Assembly (NCBI RefSeq): GCF_030160835.1
Contig: NZ_BSPC01000022.1
Coordinates: 124,001 to 188,000 of the forward strand
From: Labrys miyagiensis
GTDB taxonomy: Bacteria; Pseudomonadota; Alphaproteobacteria; Rhizobiales; Labraceae
Length of the DNA stretch: 64,000 nt
Direction: 5' to 3'
Position 1 is the stretch's first letter. The number at the start of each line of letters is the position of its first letter. The position numbers were made by a program, and so were the translations under genes. The notes below the pieces were generated by a model that saw only the letters and a list, made by a program, of their open reading frames with translations, had not been told where the DNA came from and searched no databases. Below are positions 35,124 to 44,900 of the stretch, one piece after another.

Positions 35124-37193
35124 TCACCACACCGGCAGACGGCAGGTCAACCCCTGCAGCGTGAAGAGCCCGTGGGCAGCGGTCAAGGCGGCGGCGGGGG
35201 CGACCTCGTCGGTGCTCCCGACGGTGCGGGTAAAAAGCTGCATCAGAGGCGCGAGCGAGGCGAGCTCGTAAGTCTGGGCGAGGGGCTGCAGCAGCCTCTC
35301 CCGGGCTGCGCGCTGCAGACCTGCTTCGGCACAGGAGATGAGGGCGTCGACACCGGCCTCCAGGAGCTGCGACGTCTGCCGGGCGGAGGTATCGACGGGT
35401 GGCGGCGGAGCGAACTGGGCTGATGCCCGGCGGAGGCTGGTCATGATGCGCGAGACGAAGCCGGTTTCGAGCGGCTTCATGCGGTCGGGAAAGTCGAGCA
35501 GCGAAGTCGTCTCGCCCCAGAGCGACATCGGCTCCAGCACGATCCGGCCCTGTTCGGCACGGGCGAGCGCCACGATAGCAAAAGGCTTCCGGTCGCCCTC
35601 GTCGCCCACCGCTGCTTCCAGCGCGGCGATGCGGTGTGCGCCAAGTCCACGCCCCTCGTCGTCATGGCCGAGGGTGAGCGCGATCCATGCACCCACGCGG
35701 TCCATCAGCGGCCAGCGCAGGGTCTGCGTCAGGTCGTCGAAGCTGACCGGCGCAAGCCGGTGCGGCATCAGGATCACCGGCCGCGACGGCGGCGGCCTGT
35801 CGAGCGAGGGTGCGAAGGCGCGGGCAAGCGTGTCGGCCAGGATGGTCCAGGACTGGTGGGCGAGATCAGCCAGCACGCCGTGACGATCATCCGCCCAGGC
35901 GCCAACCGCCTCCTGTGTCGGCCTGAAAGGCTCCGGCTGTCCGGTACGGCTGCTCTGAGACAAGGAGAGTCGCCCGCTATCGGATGCCTGCGCGCCCGAC
36001 AGCCTGAAACGCGCGATGGAGAGCCGTGACAGGGTGTGGCCCCACACGGGCTCCGTGCCATAGGCCGAGCGCGGATCGAAGCGGGTGTCATGCGTGGTGC
36101 TGCGAGCGAGCGTGGCGGTGAAGCGCCGCCCGGTTGCCGGCTCGATGAAATGACTGGTGACGCCAACCGCGCCGGCGATCGTCTCGAATACGCTGGCGCC
36201 GAGTCCGATCAGGTCGACATCGCCGATGGGTTCGTAATCGGCGCGCACAGCACCCGCGAGCTTGCGCAGGCGCTGGCCGTCCATGGTCTGTGACAGGGCG
36301 TAGGCGAGGGCGTGGCCGAAGGCGATCTCGCGCAAGAGATCGACTGGATCGTGGTTGACATTGCGGGTGCGGCGCTGCTCCAGGCCCTCGGCTATGCGGC
36401 GAAGGCAGGCGGAAAGGCGAGGCATAGCCTCGGCGCGGCCCGAGATCGCCAGGAGCATCAATCGCTCTTCGAGGCCGCGTGAGGGAACGGAGAAGCCCTG
36501 GGCATAGGCCCGGCGCAGGGTGTCCAGGATCGCAGCGAGCAGGGCGGCGTCGGGCGTGAAGGCTTCCTCGTCGGCGACGGGAGTCGCTTCTGCAAATTCG
36601 ACGGCCGGCAGGCCGAAATGGCTGCGCGCGGCCAGCACCGCGGCGGCGTGGCTGGCCGGGCGCCGGCGTTCAGGCAGGCCGGAGGCGATGGCGGCGAAAT
36701 CGCCCTGCGCGGGGATCGCGACCTCGGCCCCCTCCTTGACCGATGTCAGCGTGACCTTGAGGGAGGAACGGCTCGGCTCTACCGCCGTGGTTTCAGCGAG
36801 GGCCAGCAGCCGGAAGGCTTCTCGCAGCGCTGTTTTGCCGACCGCGCCCTGCAGGGCCGCAAGGTCGAAGGCGGCAAGACGCGCCAGCCAGTCCGTCTCC
36901 GGTTCGTCTGCCATGGCTACGGGCACCGCGGCCTGGTTGCGAAGCGCCAATACGACGGCGAGCTTGTGGCGGCAGAGCGTCGCCGCCGGGCAGGTGCAGC
37001 GCGCCTTTGCGAGTCCCTTGTCGTCGAGGCGAACGGTGGCGCCTTCCACGCTGCCCACTATTCCCGTCGAGCCGAGGCTGTCGAAGGCCACATTGGCCGC
37101 ATCGGCGGCGGCGCGTCGCATCAGGCCCCTGGAGCTCATCGTCTCCAGCATGGCATCGTCAATGCGGGCATAAAGGGCGAGGAGATCGGACAT
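35124..37193 (-). CDS. SWIM zinc-finger protein (YehQ-like)
   Basis: A 689-residue protein. A SWIM zinc finger lies near the N-terminus: C66, C68, C74 and H76 (ARCTCPAATLCRHKLAV), a fold that binds DNA or proteins. The remainder has no other motif I recognise; it is mostly helical with several Ala/Arg-rich stretches. Start chosen at MSDLLALYARID, five bases after the VWA-gene stop; an upstream codon would overlap that gene. It is the last gene of the five-gene operon. In E. coli the equivalent YehQ is also a SWIM protein beside a VWA protein (YehP), a MoxR ATPase (YehL) and YehM. Its molecular role is unknown. Confidence 0.85.
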   Translation of the reverse strand: MSDLLALYARIDDAMLETMSSRGLMRRAAADAANVAFDSLGSTGIVGSVEGATVRLDDKGLAKARCTCPAATLCRHKLAVVLALRNQAAVPVAMADEPETDWLARLAAFDLAALQGAVGKTALREAFRLLALAETTAVEPSRSSLKVTLTSVKEGAEVAIPAQGDFAAIASGLPERRRPASHAAAVLAARSHFGLPAVEFAEATPVADEEAFTPDAALLAAILDTLRRAYAQGFSVPSRGLEERLMLLAISGRAEAMPRLSACLRRIAEGLEQRRTRNVNHDPVDLLREIAFGHALAYALSQTMDGQRLRKLAGAVRADYEPIGDVDLIGLGASVFETIAGAVGVTSHFIEPATGRRFTATLARSTTHDTRFDPRSAYGTEPVWGHTLSRLSIARFRLSGAQASDSGRLSLSQSSRTGQPEPFRPTQEAVGAWADDRHGVLADLAHQSWTILADTLARAFAPSLDRPPPSRPVILMPHRLAPVSFDDLTQTLRWPLMDRVGAWIALTLGHDDEGRGLGAHRIAALEAAVGDEGDRKPFAIVALARAEQGRIVLEPMSLWGETTSLLDFPDRMKPLETGFVSRIMTSLRRASAQFAPPPPVDTSARQTSQLLEAGVDALISCAEAGLQRAARERLLQPLAQTYELASLAPLMQLFTRTVGSTDEVAPAAALTAAHGLFTLQGLTCRLPVW

Positions 37194-37198
37194 CGGCT

Positions 37199-38365
37199 TC
37201 AATCCATGATGCCCGCGAGCCATTCGGCGAAGCGGTCGGGCGTCATTGCCGCGATATGCATGCCGAGGCCTGCCAGTTTTTCAGCGGCCGAACGGTTGAA
37301 GACGGCGCTGCCGGAACTGTCGAGCGCCGCCAGGCCGATCAGGGTGACCCGCGCCTCCGCCAGGCGGCGAACGCAGCACAGGAGATCGCTCATCGAGCCG
37401 CCTTCCTCGAAATCGCTGATCAGTGCCACCACGGTGCGGCCGGGATTGACCACAAGGCCTTCGCAATAGGTCATGGCCCGCGCGATATCGGTGCCGCCGC
37501 CGAGTTGCACGGAGAGCAGGATGTCGACGGGATCGGACAGCTTGTCGGAGAGGTCGACGATCGAGGTGTCGAAAGCAACGAAGCGCACATCGACGGTGGG
37601 CAGGCCGGCCAGGATGGAAGCCATCACCGTGGCGTGGATCAGCGAATTGAGCATCGAGCCGCTCTGGTCGACGCACAGGATGATCGTCCAGGGCATGCGC
37701 CGTTTCTGGCGGGCGACGAAGCGAAGGCGCGCGGCGATGATGGCCTGGTGTTCCGGGCTGTAATGCTTGAGGTTCTCACGAATGGTGCGACGCAGATCGA
37801 GGTTGGCGGCCGAGCGCAATTTGCCTTCGCGGAAGCGGTCGCGGCGTCCCGACAAGGCGCGTTCCAACTCGGCCTTGAGCTTGCGCTTGAGCTCTTCCAC
37901 CACAGTGTCGACGACCTGGCGGATGGCCTCGACCAGATTGCGATCCGCCTTGCCCTTGAAGGCGAGCAGGACCTTCATCAGGTCGAGATTGGGCTCGAGC
38001 TGTTTCAGGGCGGCTGGATCGGAGAACAGGCTGGCAAGGCCGAGATCGTTGAGGGCGTGGCCCTGAATGGTCTCGAATACCGAGGCCGGGAACAGGCGGC
38101 GGCTGTCATGCAGCCAGTCCGGCACGGTGATCTGGCTGGGATCAAGCGAACCCTTGCGCCCGCCGCCGAAGCGCAGGCCGCGCTTGCGCCCGCGTTCGGC
38201 ATAGATGCGCTCCAGCAGCTGGTCGCGGCGCAGATCCTCGCCCGAGAGGCCGTTGCTGCCGAGGCGGTTCTCGGCGTAGCGCCCCAGCGCCATGCGCCAA
38301 CGCAGCAGGCGCTGGGTCTCTTCGGGGGAGAGGGACTTCTCCGGCGGTTTGTCCGTGATGGTCAT
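37199..38365 (-). CDS. Von Willebrand A-domain protein (YehP/CoxE-like)
   Basis: A 388-residue cytoplasmic protein (no signal peptide or membrane span). The N-terminal half is helical and charged (VVEELKRKLKAELERALSGRRDRFREGKL, around 151-181). The C-terminal half is a VWA domain with a full MIDAS: D233-x-S235-x-S237 (DQSGSM), a threonine in GGGTD, and the second aspartate in ISDFEEGG. MoxR ATPases and VWA proteins usually work as pairs in which the VWA protein presents a client. It starts at an ATG overlapping the stop of the DUF5682 gene (ATGA). Corresponds to YehP in E. coli. Confidence 0.9.
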   Translation of the reverse strand: MTITDKPPEKSLSPEETQRLLRWRMALGRYAENRLGSNGLSGEDLRRDQLLERIYAERGRKRGLRFGGGRKGSLDPSQITVPDWLHDSRRLFPASVFETIQGHALNDLGLASLFSDPAALKQLEPNLDLMKVLLAFKGKADRNLVEAIRQVVDTVVEELKRKLKAELERALSGRRDRFREGKLRSAANLDLRRTIRENLKHYSPEHQAIIAARLRFVARQKRRMPWTIILCVDQSGSMLNSLIHATVMASILAGLPTVDVRFVAFDTSIVDLSDKLSDPVDILLSVQLGGGTDIARAMTYCEGLVVNPGRTVVALISDFEEGGSMSDLLCCVRRLAEARVTLIGLAALDSSGSAVFNRSAAEKLAGLGMHIAAMTPDRFAEWLAGIMD

Positions 38366-40788
38366 GCCGCCGGCTCCAGCCATGCCGAAAGGCCGTCTTG
38401 CAGCCACTGATCGCGCAGCCTTTCGCCGAGGGCAAGATGCTCCGACAGCGCCTGCGCGTCCGGCGCCTGCAGCAGCAAGGCGAGGTCGTCATGGCCGATA
38501 CCATGCGCTGAGGCGACGGTGGCGGCGACCTTGTCGGTTTCCTGCGGGCTCAGTTCGGCGAAGGCCATGCGCAACTGCGGCAGCAGCAAGAGGAAGCCCT
38601 GGTCATCGATCGAGCCGAACAGCGTGTCGATGGCCGTGATGACGTTGCCGTTGTTGATGAACAGATGCGGAGCCAGGGCCATGACCCCCGACAGCGTGCG
38701 GATGGCCTCTCCGGGCTTCTCGAAGGCACCGGCCAAGGCGGCGACCAGGCGCCGGCCCGCTTCGCCGGCATCGATTAACCCGATCACGGTGGACAGGGCA
38801 ATGACGGCACCGTTGAGGGCAGGATCGAGCTGCATGTAGAGCAGTTCCCTCAGCGAGTCGCGCAGCGGCTGGGCCGCAAAGTCCGGATCGGGATCGGCCA
38901 TCGCCTCGGCGAGAGCGGCGAGGCAGGCGATGGCATGGCCGACATGGTCGGCGTCAACGGCGATGAGATCTGGCAGCAATTCGGTGATCCGGCGCACCAG
39001 CCGGTCGAGTACCGACGGCAGCAGCGTGGCGAAGGCCTCCTCGTGGCCCTCGGACTGGTAGCGCCGAGCCCGGCTCTCCAGAGCTTTGCCGATGACGAGC
39101 GCGCGGGCGAGGCGCAGGAGATCGCTGTCGGCCCGCGCCGCTGTCTCGACGGCGGCGGCGAGTCTGTCGGCCGCGCGGCCGAGGCCGGCATCGAAAGCGA
39201 TGCTCAACAGGTTGAGAGCGGCCTCCGCATTGTTGCACTGGCCTTCTTTTTCGAGATGGTCGAGGCGCCGCAGCAGCAGGGCCGCCGCCGCGTCGGCCAC
39301 CGTATCGGCATCGGCGGTGCGGTCGATCAAAGCCGCCTCGACGGCCGGCGACCAGGCATAGCTCCAGCTTTCCAGAAGCATGTCGGCCCGGAAGCCATGC
39401 ACCATATCCGGACCCTTGAGACGATCGGCGAAGGAAGGCGCGATCAGGCGCATGGCGTGCAGGAAGCGGCTGGCCTGGCGATGGCGCGGCTTGCGGTAGA
39501 TGTCGAGTTCGCGGTTCTTGGGCAGGGCGTCTTCGAGCGACAAGCCATTGGCGCGCGCCTCGCGCCGTGCCCGCTCGATCAGGGGCGGCAGGCGGCTGCC
39601 GGGCGGCAGGTCGCCCAGCCGCTCGCCCTGGAGATAATGCGTGAAGGCCGCAAGCAGGGGATGACTGCCAAGCTCGATCTCCTCCTTGATCGCGGCAGAT
39701 TGCACCGCGTCGAACAGTTCCGTGCGTCCTGGTTCGGCAAGGCCGCGCAGTTCGGCGAGGCGTCTTGCCGTCTCGACCATCGTGCGCAGCGTCGGGAAGG
39801 AGAACACCAGGGCCGGCTCGTGCCTGGAAAGATGGGCGCGAAAGCCAACCAGCATCTCTTCGGCGAGATTGCCCGCAGCGTCGGCATCCCCGGTCAGCCG
39901 CTCCCACAGCCGCTCATAGAAGCCGGGCAGAGGGAGGCCGGCGCCATAGCCGTTGAGGCGGTCGAGGGCGCGGAAATCGTAGCGGATCAGCCAGGCATTC
40001 GAGGCGGGAGAGGCGGTCTTGCCGATAGGCGCCGTCTCGCCATGGCCGCCGATCAGCGCCGGGGTATGAAAGCCGCCCGTGACGACGGCGATTGGCCCTG
40101 TAGTGTTGGCGATGGCATCGGCGAGGCAGGCGCGCATCATAGTCTCGCGCGCCAGCGTACCGTCCCCCTCGAGTTCGTCGGGCTCGGAAGCCGCGCGCAG
40201 GGCCGAGCAATAGGCCCCGACGCTGGTGAAGAAGCGCCGCCAGTCGGTGCCGCGCGCCCGCGCCTCGAACAGGCCGTCCCACAAAGCGAGGCCGTCGCGA
40301 AAGCCGGCCCGTTCGCACAGGGCCTCGATATAGGCGCCGCGGTCGAACACGCTCTCGCGCATCGGCAGCAAAGGCGCGCCCTCCTTGTCCTGAGGGCCCG
40401 ACAGCATGGCACGATGGCGCGAGGGCAGGTCGATGAAGCGGATGGCGGCGCCGAGAGCCGCAGCTTCCTGAATCGCCACGAATTCGGGCGAGTGGCGGCA
40501 GATCGGATAATAGGTGGTGCCCGCCCGTGTCCCCTCGGCCTTCTCCACGCTATCAGGCAAGGCCACCATCGCCACGGGTGGCACCACGCCGGGTGCGAGC
40601 AGCTCGGCGATCAGCGGCTCGAAATCCGCCGGCCCCTCGATCAGCACCGCAGCCGGGCGGGTCTCACGCAGGGCGTTGCGCAGATGCAGGGCACAGGCCG
40701 GCGAGTGATGGCGGATTGGAAAGAAATACAGCCTGCGCTCGGCGTCGAACAGGCGCAGGGCCGTAGCGGCCGGATCGAGTGCACTCAT
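38362..40788 (-). CDS. DUF5682-family protein (YehM-like)
   Basis: An 808-residue cytoplasmic protein. The N-terminus LYFFPIRHHSPACALHLRNALRETRPAAVLIEGPADF is the family signature; the RHHSPA and LIEGP pieces recall the TraB/ChaN-like fold in which such His and Glu residues line a putative metal site, but this is only resemblance. The C-terminal half (from about 480) is repetitive helical sequence. It lies ten bases after the MoxR ATPase gene and overlaps the VWA gene, so the stoichiometry of the three is probably linked. No biochemical function has been established that I can cite. Confidence 0.85.
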   Translation of the reverse strand: MSALDPAATALRLFDAERRLYFFPIRHHSPACALHLRNALRETRPAAVLIEGPADFEPLIAELLAPGVVPPVAMVALPDSVEKAEGTRAGTTYYPICRHSPEFVAIQEAAALGAAIRFIDLPSRHRAMLSGPQDKEGAPLLPMRESVFDRGAYIEALCERAGFRDGLALWDGLFEARARGTDWRRFFTSVGAYCSALRAASEPDELEGDGTLARETMMRACLADAIANTTGPIAVVTGGFHTPALIGGHGETAPIGKTASPASNAWLIRYDFRALDRLNGYGAGLPLPGFYERLWERLTGDADAAGNLAEEMLVGFRAHLSRHEPALVFSFPTLRTMVETARRLAELRGLAEPGRTELFDAVQSAAIKEEIELGSHPLLAAFTHYLQGERLGDLPPGSRLPPLIERARREARANGLSLEDALPKNRELDIYRKPRHRQASRFLHAMRLIAPSFADRLKGPDMVHGFRADMLLESWSYAWSPAVEAALIDRTADADTVADAAAALLLRRLDHLEKEGQCNNAEAALNLLSIAFDAGLGRAADRLAAAVETAARADSDLLRLARALVIGKALESRARRYQSEGHEEAFATLLPSVLDRLVRRITELLPDLIAVDADHVGHAIACLAALAEAMADPDPDFAAQPLRDSLRELLYMQLDPALNGAVIALSTVIGLIDAGEAGRRLVAALAGAFEKPGEAIRTLSGVMALAPHLFINNGNVITAIDTLFGSIDDQGFLLLLPQLRMAFAELSPQETDKVAATVASAHGIGHDDLALLLQAPDAQALSEHLALGERLRDQWLQDGLSAWLEPAA

Positions 40789-40798
40789 GCCGCAGGCC

Positions 40799-41902
40799 TC
40801 AGCTTCCGCCCTTCAAGGCGTTGACCGAGCCCATGAAATCGGACCAGACCCGGCTGCGACGCGCGCGTTCCTTGACGATATGATCGAGATAGGCGCGCAC
40901 TTTCTTCACGTCCTCCGCATTATCCTTGACGATCACGCCCTGGAGCTGGCGGCCGATATGGGCGCCGCCCACCGTGCCGTCTCCGAGATAGGCGGCCTCC
41001 AGCGCAGCGGCATGGGCGATGTTCACCGCCTCGGCTGTCGACATCACCGCCGACGGCTTGGAGAGCGGTACGTGGTCGCGCGTCTGGCCGCGGCGCAGGT
41101 CCTGGAAGGTGGTGACCAGGAGATCGGTGACCTCGTCGGGGAAGGTTACCGAGATCGCGGCCTGTCCCAGGCGCTTGTCGAGCTCCTGGCGGATCAATTC
41201 CATTTCGAGGTTGGGGTCGGCCAGCGGCACCACCGTCTCGAAGTTGAAGCGGCGTTTGAGTGCGCTCGACATCTCATGCACGCCGCGGTCGCGTAGATTG
41301 GCGGTGCCGATGATCGAGAAGCCCGGGGCGGCATAGACGCTGGCGGCCTCGCCGAGCTCGGGCACCGCCATCACCTTCTCCGAAAGGATGGAGATGAGCA
41401 CGTCCTGGATCTCGGGCGGGCAGCGCGTCAACTCCTCGATACGCACGATGCGACCGAGGCGCATGGCTTCCATCACCGGGGAGGGCACCAGAGCGCGCTG
41501 GCTTGGCCCTTCGGCGATCAGCAGCGCGTAGTTCCAGCCATAGCGCACATGATCTTCCGTGACGCCCGTCGATCCTTGCACCACCAGCATGGAAGTGCCG
41601 CTGATCGCCGCGGCAAGGAGCTCGGACAGCATGGATTTGGCGGTGCCAGGCTCGCCGACCAACATCAGTCCCTGCTCGCTCATCAGGGCGACGAGGGCGC
41701 GTTCGACCAATGCGTCGTCGCCGAAGAACTTGCGGCGGATGGAGAAGCGGCTGTCGCCCAGGATGAAGCTGCGCACGGCCTTGGCGGAGAGTGCCCAGCC
41801 CGGCGGCTTGCGACCCTGGTCGGCAGCCTTCAGGGCGGCAAGTTCTTCGGCAAAGCGGACTTCGGCGCTGGGACGAAGCCGCAATGAGTCCTGTTGTTGC
41901 AT
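40799..41902 (-). CDS. MoxR-family AAA+ ATPase (YehL-like)
   Basis: A 367-residue AAA+ ATPase. Walker A is GEPGTAKS (83-90), sensor 1 GTAN (199-202), and the arginine-finger stretch ALKRRF is at 214-219. The Walker B strand reads IVRIEEL (152-158): the usual Asp is Glu, though the catalytic Glu is kept. MoxR ATPases remodel partner proteins, often with a VWA protein. The ATG at MQQQDSL is part of a TAATG junction with the DUF4132 stop, which favours this start over one eight codons upstream. Likely hexameric; partners would be the VWA, DUF5682, DUF4132 and SWIM proteins encoded here. Confidence 0.92.
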   Translation of the reverse strand: MQQQDSLRLRPSAEVRFAEELAALKAADQGRKPPGWALSAKAVRSFILGDSRFSIRRKFFGDDALVERALVALMSEQGLMLVGEPGTAKSMLSELLAAAISGTSMLVVQGSTGVTEDHVRYGWNYALLIAEGPSQRALVPSPVMEAMRLGRIVRIEELTRCPPEIQDVLISILSEKVMAVPELGEAASVYAAPGFSIIGTANLRDRGVHEMSSALKRRFNFETVVPLADPNLEMELIRQELDKRLGQAAISVTFPDEVTDLLVTTFQDLRRGQTRDHVPLSKPSAVMSTAEAVNIAHAAALEAAYLGDGTVGGAHIGRQLQGVIVKDNAEDVKKVRAYLDHIVKERARRSRVWSDFMGSVNALKGGS

Positions 41903-44900
41903 TACCAGCCCACTTTCTTCTGCCAATCAGCCGCGAAACCGTTGCCGGCACCAGCGATCTGATGAAAATCGTTCCAGACTTCGCTCAGCAGGACCGGCGG
42001 TACTTCGTTGAGCGGGATATCGCGTCCCCAGCCGCTGCGTCGGCCCTTGCGATTGCGTACGAACTTGGCGTCGACCAGCGCCACGGCGCGATTTTCCTCG
42101 GGCAACGGCGAGCCCGTGAACTCGATCGCAGCGGTGATCCCGATGGTGCCGAAGGATTTGAGATATTGCGTGAACCAGCCGCCATCTTCGGCCTGGGAGC
42201 GTTCATAGCCAAGCTTGTTGGCGGCGCCGCGCAGCTTGAAAGCCTCGATAAGGCAGCCCTGCCGGTCGTCGATCGAAGTGCCCTTGCCGCCGGCCAGCAG
42301 CGGGCGGTCGAACTGGTTGAACAGCGGCTCGACCTTGTAATCGGCGAGATGCTCCTTCCAGGCGGCGCTGTCCTCCTCCGAGAGCAGCGAGCGATGGGCG
42401 AGCTGGATAGTGGCGAAGGCGGTTGGATCGACCGTGCCGTCGGTGTTGTCGGTCAGCGACAGATCCTCCAGCGGGCGGAAGGCGGCGAGGATCTTGCCCT
42501 TCTCGTCGAGGCCGAGCCAGACCAGGCGCTGCACCAGGCGGCCGACGATGGGATGTTCGAGCAGATAGCGCTGCCAGTCGGCCACCGGCCAGCGCCGGCT
42601 GACGCAGAGCGCTTCATAGAGCCGCTTGGCCTGGAATTCGTGGACCTGTTTCAGCTCCTTCCTGGCGTTGGAGAGAGCCTTCTTGGCCTCGGCGGCGCTC
42701 TCCTTGTCCGGGCCCTCCTTCACCTGCGGCAGATTCTGCACGATCTTGCCGTCGGGATTGTAGAGCGTCAGCGTGTCCTCGGCGTCAAGTTTCGCCTGAT
42801 AGACGCGGCTGCCGATTTCGAGGTCGAGAATGCCGTTTTCGTCCAGACCGGCGGTGGGGATGGTGCGGTCGGCGAGTTCATCCGCCGTCCAGCCGCGGTC
42901 GTCGGAGATGCGCTCGACCAGCTCGCCGGCCAGAACCTGGACCGCATTGGTGCGGTGGCGGCGGGCGATCGAGAGCAGCATCTGCAAGGTGGCCGAGGAT
43001 GGATTGCCGCTGAGATAGTCGGTCAGCGCCTTCACCTGCGCGGTGCGCTTGTAGTGGTCGCGCATATAGGCGCGCACGAGTTGGACCGCATGCGTGCCTT
43101 CCACCCGCGCGGCCAGGCCGAGGATGCCGCGATCGGCGTGGGCGTTGTTCAGATAGATCGACAGCTGGCTGGCCCGCAGATCCGCGAAGGCCTTTTCATA
43201 GGTGTAGGAGCGATAATAGTCGCTGTTCCAGCGCTTGGCGTATTCCTGGAATTGCTCGTAGCGCTTCTGGGCGTTGGCCTTGGCATAGGCGTTGGCTGCC
43301 TCCTCGGAGCAGTGAGCCGCGTCGTAGCGCAGGAAGCTGCCGAGGAGATAGCGGCCGAAGGCCTCGGCGCTGGCCGGCGCGAGCTGGTCCAGCCAAAGCG
43401 AGAAGAGATCGTTGCCGCCGGGCTGGGCTAGCTTGGCGGCGAGGGTGATCCACCAGCGCGGCACCTCGGCCGGCACCGCGCCGCCCTTGGCCCAGCTGAG
43501 GGCGGGCAGGGCGTCGAGCGCCAGCCAGGCAACGTCCTTGGCCTTCCTGGCCTTGAGCCCGTCGGCGGCTTCCTTGGTCAGGATCTTGGGGGTGACATAG
43601 AAGGAGATGTCGACATTGAGCTGGCGCAGGGCCCGCAGCAAGGCGGCGCGCACCAGTTCCGACTTCTCCTTGGCAAGCCTCTCCTTGATCGGCTCGATGG
43701 TGGTCTCGGCGCCTATGGAGCCGAGCATCTGGGCAACGCCGGCGCGAACATCCTGCTTGCCGTCGGAGAGGAAGGGCAGAAGCCGCTTCTCGATGCCCTC
43801 GATGCCGAGCAGCAGCGCCCGCGCCGGCTGATTGAGCGCCTTCTTGGTCGAGAGCGCATGGGTCAGCACGGTGTTGAAATAGCGCGCCGGCAATTTGGGA
43901 AAAAGCCGCAGGCGGGCAAGCGCCGCCTCCACCTGCGGTTCGCGGAAAAGGGTGGAGGCGGCCTGGCCGATGGCCTGGTCCAGCACGTCGAAATGGCCTG
44001 CGAGATAGGGCCAGACCAGATCGGCGCCAAGGTCTTCCGACAGGTTGCTGGTGAGCACCTGGAGGGCCAGCGCATTGGCCTCCAGGAGTTCGGGCATCAG
44101 CGTGGTCAGGCTGCGCAGGTCGAGGCCATTGGTGAGGCGCGCATGCATGGCCGCGGTGACGGCGCTCCAGCCGGACAGGATGTTGCCGGCAGCCCAACCC
44201 GGGTTGTTGGTCCTGAAATTGATCGCCTGCAGCGTCATGGCGCGCGACAAGTGCCAGAGCGTCATCGCCGGGTCGTTGAAGGGGGCGGCCGCCGCGGCTG
44301 CGTCGCCATGGGGCGAGAAGGCGCTGGAGATGTCGATCCGGGTTGATTTGTGGCCTTCGATGGGATGATCGGCCATCAAGGCAGCACAATAGCGGTCGGC
44401 AACAGCGTAATCGACGGGCTTTGGCGGTGTCGGCGTCCGGTTTTGCCACCAGTTCTTGCGCTGGTCGGCAGTTGCCTGCTCGTAGCGTTCGCGCTGATGC
44501 TCATATTGCTTGAGCTTCTGGGTGTATTCCTGATCGAGCAGCTTGCGGTAGCCGGCGATCACGCTGTCCGGGAGAGGCGTGCTGGCAGGCGGGGGGACGA
44601 GAGGCGGTGTCAGCACTTCGCTGCCGTCGGCGGCGAGATAGCCGGCTGCGCCGTCTTCACCCAACGAGCGCGGAGCCTGTATCATGCCGCCATCGGCGAC
44701 GACCACAGCCGAGCCAAGGCCGAGTTCGATGACCTTGCGAACCGATTTCGCCGTCTCTTTTTCGAGGTGGGCTTCCAGCAAGGAGCGCGCCCGATCGCCG
44801 AGGACGAGCGGCAGGATCTGTGCTGCCTGGGCGCGGGCGGTGGGGTTGCCCTCATCCAGTGTCTTCGCGGCGCTTGCCGCCAGCGTTTCGGAGGGAGAGG

